Source of the DNA: JAHIQC01 sp964565645
GTDB lineage: Bacteria; Actinomycetota; Coriobacteriia; Anaerosomatales; JAHIQC01
Length of the DNA: 64,000 bases
NCBI GenBank assembly: GCA_964565645.1
Contig: CAZMFQ010000008.1
Span: 1-64,000, forward strand
Direction: 5' to 3'
In this document: positions 22,730 through 30,448 of the stretch, in pieces
How positions within the stretch are numbered: position 1 is the first letter of the stretch
Layout: each line of letters opens with the position of its first letter
Translations under genes and position numbers: made by a program
The notes under the pieces: generated by a model
What the model saw: the letters and a program-made list of their open reading frames with translations, nothing else
Databases searched by the model: none
Told to the model about the DNA's origin: nothing

Positions 22730-23487
22730 CAGGCGCCGCCCTTCGCGGCGGAGAGCGCCGCGCCGTACGCGCCGACGATCTGCGCTTCCTGCGGCACGAA
22801 GACCTCGCCGCCGAACCCCTCGGTCATGAGTCGGACCATGGCCGGGTTCTTGGCCACGCCTCCGGCGAACACGAGGGGCGCACTCGCGCCCACGCGCTTG
22901 AGAGAGCTGAGCGTCCGCTTGGCCACCGACTCGTGGAGCCCGCAGGCGATGCGCCCGCGGTCCTCGCCGCGGTGCACGAGCCCGGTGACCTCCGACTCGG
23001 CGAACACGGTGCACATGCTCGAGACCTGTATGCCGGAGTCCGCGGCAAGTGACGCTTGAGCCAGCTCCTCGAGAGAGAAGCCGAGCGCGTGGGCCATGAC
23101 CTCCAGGAACTTGCCGGTACCGGCCGCACACTTGTCGTTCATCTCGAAGTCCGCGACCGCGCCGTCGGCTCCGAGAGAGATGACCTTGGTGTCCTGGCCG
23201 CCGATGTCGAGGACCGAGCGCGCCTGGGGGAACAGGGCGTGAGAGCCCAGTGCGTACGCCTTGATCTCCGTGACGACCGCACACCCGAGCAGCTCACGCG
23301 CGACATGACGCCCGTAGCCCGTGGCCACGATGACGTCGTGCTGCGCACGATCCACGAAGCGCCGCACGGCTGCCTGCGGGTCGAATCCCGTGTCCACGAT
23401 CTCGGAGGCGACGATGCGCCCGTCATCCAGCCACACCGCGTCGACGCTGCGTGAGCCTATGTCTATGCCTAGGACTCGCTCCCCCAT
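22729..23487 (-). CDS. BadF/BadG/HgdC-type ATPase activator of 2-hydroxyacyl-CoA dehydratase family
   Basis: This 252-residue actin/Hsp70-fold ATPase has G-I-D-I-G-S (phosphate 1), D-I-G-G-Q-D (phosphate 2) and the adenosine motif F-A-G-G-V-A-K-N. Two cysteines in N-D-K-C120-A-A-G-T-G and S-S-M-C159 hold a [4Fe-4S] shared by the homodimer. Such proteins push a low-potential electron into dehydratases and double-cubane proteins at the cost of ATP. It lies between the two dehydratase-like genes in operon order and is 17 bases downstream of the first. The start is ATG 23487; the frame is open upstream but overlaps the dehydratase-like gene. Confidence 0.92.
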   Translation of the reverse strand: MGERVLGIDIGSRSVDAVWLDDGRIVASEIVDTGFDPQAAVRRFVDRAQHDVIVATGYGRHVARELLGCAVVTEIKAYALGSHALFPQARSVLDIGGQDTKVISLGADGAVADFEMNDKCAAGTGKFLEVMAHALGFSLEELAQASLAADSGIQVSSMCTVFAESEVTGLVHRGEDRGRIACGLHESVAKRTLSSLKRVGASAPLVFAGGVAKNPAMVRLMTEGFGGEVFVPQEAQIVGAYGAALSAAKGGA

Positions 23488-23504
23488 GAGCGTTACCTCG
23501 CCGC

Positions 23505-24788
23505 CTAGAGCATCTCGAGGAACGCCTCGATGCGGGTGCCCAACTGGCCGACATCCTCCATCGAGTAGTCCGTCGTGATCTTGAGCACGGGCAGTCCGGC
23601 GGCGCGCACGGTCTCCTCGACGGCGTTGGACTCCATCTCGTACAGACCGCAGAACTGCAGGGAGTAGTCGATGACCCCGTCGGCTCCGAGCTCCTTGGCC
23701 ATACGGACGACGTCGTCGAGGCGCCCCTTGTTGGGGGTGAAGCATGCGCAGTTGATGTCGAGGTACTTCGCGGCGATGTCGTCGATCATCTCGTCGAGGG
23801 TCTCCGCGTCCTCGGACACGAGGTCCTGGTAGTAGCGGCTGCCCGTGCACATCTCCTCGCCCACCACGACCGCGCCCGCCTTCTCGATCAGGTCGTGGAG
23901 TTTCCAGTTGGGAAGCGCCATCGGCGTGCCGGTGACCAGCACGCGCTTGGCGCCGGCCGGCGCGACGCCCTCGCCCGCGACGACGCGCGTCTCGAGCTCG
24001 TCGGCCAGCGCGTTCATCATCTGCGTGAAGCGGGGCACATCGTCGTAGAACGCGACCTGGGTCGCGAGCAGCGCGTCCTTGCCGGAGATAGGCGCGGGGT
24101 CGACGGCACGTGCGGCAGCGATGCGCTGCAGCGCCCGGCGCTTGTCGTTGACCTCCTTGATCGAGGCCTTGAGCGACTCGGCGGTCACCTTGTTGCCCGT
24201 GAGTTCCTCGACCTTCTCCAGAAGCTCGACGATCTCACCGCGCCACATCGCGAGGTCCTTCTCCCGCTTCATCTGCGGGAGTTCTATGACGTAGACGTTG
24301 TGGAGCTCTGCGAGCAGCTCGTAGGCCTTCTTCTTGCCGTCGCAGGTGGTCTCCCCGATCACGAGGTCGGCCTCCTGGATGTAGGGACAGACCTTGCCGA
24401 GCTTGAAGCCCATGAAGCTCTTGATGAGCGCGCAGGTGTTGCGCGGCATGATCTGCTCGACCTGGTCGTACGCGAACTCGGCGCCGGCGCACAGGCCGAC
24501 GCACCAACCGCCCGCGGCGCGGATGATCTCCTCGGGCACGTAGAGGCAGAACGTGCCCACGACCTTGCCGCCCGCCTTGCGGAAATCGTCGAGTTCCTTG
24601 ACGCGCAGGCCGTGGACCTCGCTCATCACGAAGTTGAGGTAGTCCATCCCCTTTGGCCGGTTCACCTGGGTGAGATAGGCGTCGCCGAACAACTGACCCA
24701 CCGCTCCGAGCAGAGCATCGTGTGACGGCAGATCCAGACCGAGCTCTTCCCACATCGGGCGATAATCCACCGCGGCATCTTCGGACAT
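23505..24788 (-). CDS. 2-hydroxyacyl-CoA dehydratase / double-cubane cluster family protein (first copy)
   Basis: This 427-residue protein starts at ATG 24788 with GGGAGGG upstream; an in-frame ATG 51 codons earlier runs through the promoter region. Family motifs: G-T-F-C-L-Y-V-P-E-E, M-P-R-N-T-C-A-L-I-K-S-F-M-G, K-V-C-P-Y-I, T-T-C-D-G-K-K-K, and C-terminal N-C-A-C-F-T-P-N and F-C-G-L-Y-E. The TCDGKKK form and one-chain length are closest to the double-cubane-cluster proteins, which reduce small molecules such as acetylene or hydrazine, rather than two-subunit dehydratases (inference). It is first in the operon and directly precedes its activator gene. The physiological substrate is unknown. 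Confidence 0.88.
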   Translation of the reverse strand: MSEDAAVDYRPMWEELGLDLPSHDALLGAVGQLFGDAYLTQVNRPKGMDYLNFVMSEVHGLRVKELDDFRKAGGKVVGTFCLYVPEEIIRAAGGWCVGLCAGAEFAYDQVEQIMPRNTCALIKSFMGFKLGKVCPYIQEADLVIGETTCDGKKKAYELLAELHNVYVIELPQMKREKDLAMWRGEIVELLEKVEELTGNKVTAESLKASIKEVNDKRRALQRIAAARAVDPAPISGKDALLATQVAFYDDVPRFTQMMNALADELETRVVAGEGVAPAGAKRVLVTGTPMALPNWKLHDLIEKAGAVVVGEEMCTGSRYYQDLVSEDAETLDEMIDDIAAKYLDINCACFTPNKGRLDDVVRMAKELGADGVIDYSLQFCGLYEMESNAVEETVRAAGLPVLKITTDYSMEDVGQLGTRIEAFLEML

Positions 24789-24808
24789 GGCTGGTCCCTC
24801 CCAAGTGA

Positions 24809-24837
24809 GTGATACCTGATATAAGCAAACGCGATAA
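24809..24837 (-). promoter_or_regulatory. Candidate promoter and direct repeat of the Sao-like operon
   Basis: On the minus strand TTATCG, 17 bases and TATCAC form a possible -35/-10 pair about 20-50 bases before the ATG at 24788. On the plus strand the -10 lies in the tandem repeat TGATACCTGATA (24810-24821), a candidate operator. Both hexamers are weak, so this is tentative. Confidence 0.35.
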
Positions 24838-24983
24838 TCGTGCGTACACCATACCGTTGTTCGCGCGCTAACGGAACCCCGGACAGCCGCCCGACGCCCC
24901 GATTCGTCTATACTTCTGCCGAGGAACACACGGCCTGTCATGCGCGCCGGGAACGGCGGACATGCGAGCGATTCGGAGCGGGG

Positions 24984-25415
24984 ATGACGGCGGGCAACGG
25001 CGGGTACGCGGACGACACTGAATACGAGCAGCCCGCACGGGACACGCGCTCGCTCGGAACGCTGGGAACGGTCCTGCTCATCGTGGTCGTCGTCGTGCTC
25101 GTTCTGCTGCTGTGGCGATCATGCGGCACCAAGCAGCAGACGGGTGAGACGGAGTCCGGCGGCGGCATCATCACGTCTGTGAGCGATGCCGAGTACGCCG
25201 AGGCCGGCATCGCGGTCTGGGTCAAGCCGGGCGCCGACATCGAGACCGTGCTGCAGCGGAACGGACTCGGCGACGCGGCTTACAGCGACTTCGGCGAGGG
25301 CACCTACGTCGTCTCGGTCGACAAGGGTTCGGCGGAGCACGTGGTAGCGCGGCTCAAGAACGACGAGGGTCTCTACGACGCGGGATTCGTCTACACCGAC
25401 CCAGCAGCCAAGTAG
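24984..25415 (+). CDS. Single-pass membrane protein of unknown function
   Basis: This 143-residue product starts at ATG 24984 (GAGCGGGG upstream), 195 bases from and divergent to the Sao-like operon. A hydrophilic N-terminus of about 28 residues is followed by one membrane helix (V-L-L-I-V-V-V-V-V-L-V-L-L-L-W) and then C43. The extracytoplasmic domain of about 90 residues carries I-A-V-W-V-K-P-G-A-D-I-E-T-V-L-Q, which looks like a small alpha/beta binding fold of the FlgA/SPOR kind, but I cannot name it. TATACT at about 24914 is a possible -10 box. Confidence 0.6.
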   Translation: MTAGNGGYADDTEYEQPARDTRSLGTLGTVLLIVVVVVLVLLLWRSCGTKQQTGETESGGGIITSVSDAEYAEAGIAVWVKPGADIETVLQRNGLGDAAYSDFGEGTYVVSVDKGSAEHVVARLKNDEGLYDAGFVYTDPAAK

Positions 25416-25439
25416 TCCGCCCGGGTCCCGAGCTGAGAC

Positions 25440-25964
25440 TCAGCCCTTCTCGGTCGCCTCGATGCCGCGCTCGGCCAACACGGTCAACACCGCGTCGATG
25501 GCCGTGTCGATGGCCGCCTCCACAGGCTCCGAGAGCCCGATCGTCAGTTCCTCGGGCGCCATGTCCTCGACCTGGATGCCGACCACATGCCCTTCGGGCA
25601 TCACGCCGATGAGTTCGGCCGCCTTGAGCACGTCCACGAAACGGGTGTCGTGCAGCGAGTGCATGACCTGGTTGGGAGCGATGTCCTCGGGGTCGAGCCG
25701 CACCACGGTCCCCCCGGGATGGCCGGTGCCGTCGACGGCGTCCACCACCAGGACGAAGCCGTACTGCCTGAGCAGGTTGAGGATGGTCATCCCCATCGTG
25801 CCGGAGTCGTCGAGGTCGACGTTGTCCGGGAACTCGTAGCGGGCGTAGAGTTCCTCGACCACGCGGCACCCGACACCCTCGTCCTTCATGAGGATGTTGC
25901 CGATGCCGAGCACGAGCACCTTCTCCGGCGCGCCCGCGGCTCCGGGAACCATCTCCTCGGCCAT
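25440..25964 (-). CDS. [NiFe]-hydrogenase maturation protease (HyaD/HycI family)
   Basis: This 174-residue endopeptidase has the family start V-L-V-L-G-I-G-N-I-L-M-K-D-E-G-V-G, a central D in V-V-D-A-V-D-G-T, and H in S-L-H-D-T-R. The acidic and His residues are those that contact nickel in HybD. It trims the C-terminus of the hydrogenase large subunit after nickel insertion. No hydrogenase subunit is in the window, so the substrate enzyme must be elsewhere. The gene starts one base before the pheA stop and is probably cotranscribed with it. Confidence 0.88.
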   Translation of the reverse strand: MAEEMVPGAAGAPEKVLVLGIGNILMKDEGVGCRVVEELYARYEFPDNVDLDDSGTMGMTILNLLRQYGFVLVVDAVDGTGHPGGTVVRLDPEDIAPNQVMHSLHDTRFVDVLKAAELIGVMPEGHVVGIQVEDMAPEELTIGLSEPVEAAIDTAIDAVLTVLAERGIEATEKG

Positions 25965-26798
25965 CTAGTGGACGCCCTTGGAGACGCGCGGATAGCTGCC
26001 GAGGACCTTGACCTGGCGCAACTTCAGGCGCAGGCAGTCGAGCGCGAGACGGACGTTCTCGTCCTCGACGTGCCCCGCGAGGTCGATGAAGAACATGTAA
26101 TCGCCGAGCGCCTTGCGCGTCGGGCGCGACTGGATCTTGGTGAGGTTGATCTGCCCGAACGCGAACTCGGACAGGATCATGTGCAGCGTACCGGGCTTGT
26201 CGGCCTTCATGAACAGCGCGAGCGAGGTCTTGTCCTGGCCCGTGCGCTCGTGGATGCCGTTGCCGATGACCACGAACCGCGTCTGGTTGCCCGCGTAGTC
26301 CTCGATGGCGTCGTAGAGCACCTCGGCACCGTAGGTGGTGGCCGCGAACACACTGCCGACCGCCGCGACACCCGGCTCCTGGACCGCGCTACGCACGGCC
26401 TCGGCCGTCGACGTGGCCGCTACCACGGGCTTGCCGAGGAGATGCTCGGTGATCCAGCGCCGTGACTGCGCGAGCGCCTGAGGATGCGAGACGATCCTGG
26501 TGATCTCGGAGAGCTTCGTGCCGGGAGCGACGCACAGCACATGATGTATGTCGCGCACGACCTCGGCCTGTATCTCGAGGTCGCTCTCGAAGGCAAGCGC
26601 ATCCAGCGTGGCGTTGACCGAACCCTCCACGGAGTTCTCGATGGGTATGAGACCCAGGTCCGCCTTGCCTCGCTCCACGGCGTTGAAGACCTCGCCGATC
26701 GTGGCGAACGGGTCGCACACGACCGTGTCGCCGGCGAAGGACAGCAGCGCTTCATGGGAGTGGGTACCTTCGGGTCCGAAGTAGGCGTAGCGGGTCAT
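25965..26798 (-). CDS. pheA: Prephenate dehydratase
   Basis: This 277-residue monofunctional enzyme makes phenylpyruvate from prephenate. It has the family start Y-F-G-P-E-G-T-H-S-H-E, I-P-I-E-N-S-V-E-G-S-V, and the catalytic region S-H-P-Q-A-L-A-Q-S with N-Q-T-R-F (T-R-F motif) near residue 170. A C-terminal ACT domain (T-S-L-A-L-F, with E-S-R-P replaced by Q-S-R-P) gives allosteric control by phenylalanine. ATG 26798 is preceded by GTGAGGA; in-frame upstream sequence overlaps the diguanylate cyclase gene. It sits between that gene and the hydrogenase protease on the same strand. Confidence 0.93.
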   Translation of the reverse strand: MTRYAYFGPEGTHSHEALLSFAGDTVVCDPFATIGEVFNAVERGKADLGLIPIENSVEGSVNATLDALAFESDLEIQAEVVRDIHHVLCVAPGTKLSEITRIVSHPQALAQSRRWITEHLLGKPVVAATSTAEAVRSAVQEPGVAAVGSVFAATTYGAEVLYDAIEDYAGNQTRFVVIGNGIHERTGQDKTSLALFMKADKPGTLHMILSEFAFGQINLTKIQSRPTRKALGDYMFFIDLAGHVEDENVRLALDCLRLKLRQVKVLGSYPRVSKGVH

Positions 26799-26806
26799 GC
26801 GGATCC

Positions 26807-28363
26807 TCACTGATCGTCGGATGTGCTTGCGACCGGGGCCTCGGCCGTCTCGGGAGGCGCGAGCCGAGGCGAGCGCACGCGGTTCTTGCCCCCACGCTTG
26901 GCATGGTACAGCGCATCGTCCGCGCAGCGAAGCAGCGACTCCTTGTCCTGCGCGTGGATCGGGTACGTGGCGACACCGAGACTTATCGTGATCGACTCGG
27001 TGCGCTCGTTGTCGCCGCCGACGAAACGATGACACGCGACGGCTTCGCGCAGCTTCTCGGCCACCACGAACGCTCCCGCGGCGTCGGTCTCGGGCAGAAC
27101 CACCGAGAACTCCTCGCCGCCGTACCTGCACACCACGTCGACCTCACGCACGACGGAGCGCAGCACGGCGCCTATCTCGGCGAGAGCGTCATCCCCGGCG
27201 ATGTGTCCGTTCGTGTCGTTGAACCGCTTGAAGTCGTCAGCATCGATCATCACGAACGAGAGGTCCTTGTGGTAACGCTTGGCGCGCTCGATCTCCTCGT
27301 CCAGCTTCTGCTGCAGGAAGCGGTAGTTGTTCAGGCCCGTGAGCTCGTCGGTGATCGCGAGACGCTTGGTCAGCTTGTAGAGCTGCGAGTTCTCGACCGC
27401 GACGAGCAGCTCGCTGGATACCGCCTGCAGCACGAGCCGGTCCTCGTCGGACATGGCGTCGATGCGGTCGGTCTCCGCGCAGAACACGACCATCATCTGC
27501 TTGTGGTCGATGACCGACGTGCACGCGAAATGGGAGTCGTTGTAGGTGACGTCGCCCGCAAGGCCCGTGGCGGCGGTGGCGGGAATGGTCCCGCCCGACA
27601 TCCCCACGCTCGCGGAGAACAGCGTCTCGGCGCGGGTCTTGTCGATCACGAACAGGCAGCAGGACGGTACGTCGATGACCTTCGTGAGGATCTCGAGCAC
27701 GAGGGGACCGACGCGATCGAAATCCAGCGAGGAGTGGATGAGCTCGGTGATCTGCGAAACGGCCTGGAGCTCCGCGAGACGACGCTGGAGCTGCTCGTTG
27801 AGCCGCTCCTCGGCCTCTCCACGCATCGTGATCTCGTGCTCGCGCATCGCATAGCGCGTCGCCGAGTCCGCCAGCACCCAGGAGATGAGGACGATCATCG
27901 CCGCCTTGAGGAAGGTGATCAGGATGGCGACCGGCTCGTTCAGGTCGCCCGCGAGCGTGTGCACGAGCACGAACACGAACGCCGAGGCGAGTCCCACGAC
28001 CCAGACCTCGCGCTGACGGATGACAAGGCTGTACAGGACGGGCAGCGCGATGAGCACGGGGTAGGCGGGGTCCTCGTAACCGTGATACGCCAGGCCGAGG
28101 AGCCCGATCGCGATCAGGTCGAAGCTCACGACCCAGATGAGCAGCTGCGCGATCCGGGCGTCGATGACTCGCCGTGCGACGGTGAGCGCGATGGTGGCGA
28201 TGAGGAACACCGCGAACCCGGAGAGCGCCAGGCCCGCCTGCACACGCCCGTCGATGACGATCGTCCAGTACAGGACGAACGACAGCGTCACGCCCGCCGC
28301 ATAGCGCACGGCCATGTAGCGGCGTTCGAAGATATCGGGCAACGGGGTGATGGCTTCAGGCAC
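26807..28363 (-). CDS. Membrane GAF-GGDEF diguanylate cyclase
   Basis: Four to six N-terminal membrane helices (about 20-170), a short coiled coil (E-E-R-L-N-E-Q-L-Q-R-R-L), a GAF domain (about 205-345) and a GGDEF domain (about 350-500) are visible. The active loop is G-G-E-E-F. R-E-V-D upstream, in the spacing R-x-x-D-x-x-x-R-x-G-G-E-E-F, is the product-inhibition I-site. The enzyme should make c-di-GMP. The start is uncertain: GTG 28363 is used so the palindrome at 28402 lies upstream; ATG 28429 and ATG 28315 are alternatives. With ATG 28429 the N-terminus would carry Y-C-G-G and C-P-G-C. Confidence 0.88.
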   Translation of the reverse strand: MPEAITPLPDIFERRYMAVRYAAGVTLSFVLYWTIVIDGRVQAGLALSGFAVFLIATIALTVARRVIDARIAQLLIWVVSFDLIAIGLLGLAYHGYEDPAYPVLIALPVLYSLVIRQREVWVVGLASAFVFVLVHTLAGDLNEPVAILITFLKAAMIVLISWVLADSATRYAMREHEITMRGEAEERLNEQLQRRLAELQAVSQITELIHSSLDFDRVGPLVLEILTKVIDVPSCCLFVIDKTRAETLFSASVGMSGGTIPATAATGLAGDVTYNDSHFACTSVIDHKQMMVVFCAETDRIDAMSDEDRLVLQAVSSELLVAVENSQLYKLTKRLAITDELTGLNNYRFLQQKLDEEIERAKRYHKDLSFVMIDADDFKRFNDTNGHIAGDDALAEIGAVLRSVVREVDVVCRYGGEEFSVVLPETDAAGAFVVAEKLREAVACHRFVGGDNERTESITISLGVATYPIHAQDKESLLRCADDALYHAKRGGKNRVRSPRLAPPETAEAPVASTSDDQ

Positions 28364-28401
28364 GGCACATCCGGGGCATCGCTCATGGGCAAGGTCGGGC
28401 T

Positions 28402-28419
28402 GTGGCACTATAGTGCCAC
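28402..28419. promoter_or_regulatory. 18-bp perfect palindrome between divergent genes
   Basis: GTGGCACTATAGTGCCAC is its own reverse complement. It lies 60 bases upstream of larB and between 39 and 87 bases from the likely starts of the divergent diguanylate cyclase. The central TATAGT could also serve as a -10 box. It has the size and symmetry of a dimeric repressor operator; the regulator is unknown. Confidence 0.55.
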
Positions 28420-28479
28420 CACAGTACATGCCCGTCGAATGGGGCGACGTCCCCGACGGATGACAAAGAGGCGGAGACC

Positions 28480-29235
28480 ATGGACGCGCAGCAACTCAAG
28501 GAGCTGCTCCAGGCCGTCGCATGCGGCGATCTGCCGGTCGATGCGGCCGAGTCGGCGCTGCGCGACCTTCCGTTCGCGGAGCTCGACGAGGCACGCATCG
28601 ACCACCACCGGGCGGTGAGATGCGGGTTTCCCGAGGTCGTCTTCTGCGAGGGCAAGACGCCCGACCAGGTGCGCTCCGTGGGCCGTGAGCTGCTCGAACA
28701 CGGCGAGGTCCTGCTCGCCACCCGTGCCTCCTCGGCGCACTACCAGGCGCTCGCCCGCGTGGCCGAGGATGCCCGCTACCACGAGCAGGCGCGCCTCATC
28801 GTCGTGGACCGTCGCGACGAGCGTCCGGCCGAGGGCCACATCGTGGTGGCGACCGGCGGCACCGCGGACCTTCCGGTGGCCGAGGAGGCCGCCATCACCG
28901 CCGAGGTCATGGGCAACCGGGTCACGCGGTTGTTCGACGTCGGTATCGCGGGCGTGCACCGGCTCCTCGCCCACCAGGAGCTGCTGCGTTCGGCCAACGT
29001 CATCATCGCCGTGGCCGGCATGGAGGGCGCGCTGCCGTCGCTCGTGACCGGGCTCGTATCGGTGCCGGTCGTCGGTGTGCCCACCAGTGTCGGGTACGGT
29101 ACCAGCTTCGGCGGAGTCTCCGCCCTGCTCACGATGCTCAACTCCTGCGCCTCGGGGATGGCCGTGGTCAACATCGACAACGGGTTCGGCGCCGCCGCGA
29201 TGGCATCGCGCATCAACCGGACGCGCACGCCGTGA
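28480..29235 (+). CDS. larB: Nickel-pincer cofactor biosynthesis protein LarB
   Basis: The 251-residue protein has a PurE-like C-terminal domain: V-A-T-G-G-T-A-D-L-P-V-A-E-E-A, F-D-V-G-I-A-G-V-H-R, and G-Y-G-T-S-F-G-G with N-I-D-N-G-F-G-A-A at the end. LarB carboxylates and hydrolyses nicotinic acid adenine dinucleotide, the first step to the nickel-pincer nucleotide cofactor of lactate racemase and related racemases. It overlaps larC by 4 bases. A GGAG sits before the ATG. LarE and a LarA-type enzyme are not in the window. Confidence 0.93.
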   Translation: MDAQQLKELLQAVACGDLPVDAAESALRDLPFAELDEARIDHHRAVRCGFPEVVFCEGKTPDQVRSVGRELLEHGEVLLATRASSAHYQALARVAEDARYHEQARLIVVDRRDERPAEGHIVVATGGTADLPVAEEAAITAEVMGNRVTRLFDVGIAGVHRLLAHQELLRSANVIIAVAGMEGALPSLVTGLVSVPVVGVPTSVGYGTSFGGVSALLTMLNSCASGMAVVNIDNGFGAAAMASRINRTRTP

Positions 29236-30446
29236 TCGGCTACCTCGACTGCTCGACCGGGATCTCCGGCGACAAGTTCCTTGCGGCGTTGCTCGACGCG
29301 GGCGAGGCCGACGGCGCGTTCACGCTCGCGGACCTCGACGCCCTGCTTGCGGAGTTCGGCCTGGCCGGGGTCGCGGCATCAGCCGAGCGCGTCGTGCGCT
29401 CGGGCATCTCCGGCCTGCATGTGGACATCCCCGCCGAGGAGAACGCCCCGCACCGCCATCTGTCCGAGATACGCTCGCTGATCGAAGGCGCGGGGCTGCC
29501 CCCGCGCGCGGCGCAGCGCGCGATCGAGGCCTTCGCCCGGCTCGCCGAAGCCGAGGCCCGCGTGCACGGCTCCACGCCCGAGCAGGTGCACTTCCACGAG
29601 GTCGGCGCGGCCGACTCGATCGCCGACATCGTCGGCGTGTGCCTCGGGCTCGAGCTCCTCGGCGTACAGGAACTGACGTGCTCGACCATCGCGCTCGGCT
29701 CCGGCACCACCCCACGCACTGCGCACGGTGTGCTGCCTGTCCCCGCACCGGCCACACTCGAGCTGCTGGCCGGGCTTCCGGTCGAAGGCGGGCAGGTCCC
29801 CGGCGAGGCCACGACGCCGACGGGGGCCGCGCTCGTGGCGGTGTGCGCCGACGCGTTCGGACCGATGCCGCCGATGACGCCCGCACGCATCGGATACGGT
29901 GCGGGCACGCGTGACGTGCCCGGCTCGCCCAACATCACCCGGCTCGTGCTCGGCCATCGCCTGACGCCCGCCGCCCAGGCGCGCCCCGCTGACGACGCCC
30001 CCGCGGGCACGACCGAACCCGTGACGCTGCTCGAGACCACCATCGACCACATCGCGCCCGAACAGGTGGCGTTCGCCGCCGAGGAGCTGCGCGCAGCCGG
30101 CGCCCTGGATGTCTGGCAGACCCCGGCCGCGATGAAGAAGGGCCGCCTCGGCATCGAGATGCGTGTGCTTGCGCACCCCGATGACGCCGAGCGCCTCTCA
30201 TGTGCGATCCACGACCTCACCGGCTCGCTGGGGGTACGTCGCACCGACCTCGAACGCAGCGTGCTCGCTCGTGAGGTCCTCGAGGTCGAAGGCGAATGGG
30301 GGGCGTTCCGGGTGAAGATCGCGGGCGAAGGCGACGCGCGCAGGGTACGGCCGGAACACGATGACATCGCGCGGATCGCACGCACGACCGGGATGGGCTA
30401 CGCCGAAGTCTCGCGCCGGCTCACCGAGATGGCCCAAGACGAGTAG
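29232..30446 (+). CDS. larC: Nickel-pincer cofactor nickel insertase LarC
   Basis: This 404-residue LarC is encoded as one frame, unlike species where a programmed frameshift joins LarC1 and LarC2. It starts at GTG 29232 overlapping larB (GTGA). Motifs: D-C-S-T-G-I-S-G-D-K at the N-terminus, V-H-F-H-E-V-G-A-A-D-S-I-A-D in the middle, P-T-G-A-A-L-V, and a C-terminal domain with M-K-K-G-R-L-G. LarC inserts nickel into the dithiocarboxylated pyridinium mononucleotide in a CTP-dependent reaction. It converges on the MutY-like gene with 2 bases between stops. Confidence 0.93.
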   Translation: MIGYLDCSTGISGDKFLAALLDAGEADGAFTLADLDALLAEFGLAGVAASAERVVRSGISGLHVDIPAEENAPHRHLSEIRSLIEGAGLPPRAAQRAIEAFARLAEAEARVHGSTPEQVHFHEVGAADSIADIVGVCLGLELLGVQELTCSTIALGSGTTPRTAHGVLPVPAPATLELLAGLPVEGGQVPGEATTPTGAALVAVCADAFGPMPPMTPARIGYGAGTRDVPGSPNITRLVLGHRLTPAAQARPADDAPAGTTEPVTLLETTIDHIAPEQVAFAAEELRAAGALDVWQTPAAMKKGRLGIEMRVLAHPDDAERLSCAIHDLTGSLGVRRTDLERSVLAREVLEVEGEWGAFRVKIAGEGDARRVRPEHDDIARIARTTGMGYAEVSRRLTEMAQDE

Positions 30447-30448
30447 CC

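Noticed and set aside
26903..28618. Long plus-strand ORF (571 codons) opposite the diguanylate cyclase
   Set aside because: Shadow of a GC-rich coding strand; it is rich in H/R/D/G with no domain motif.
29240..30385. Minus-strand ORF of 381 codons opposite larC
   Set aside because: Ser/Ala/Arg-rich shadow frame; larC is clearly coding on the other strand.
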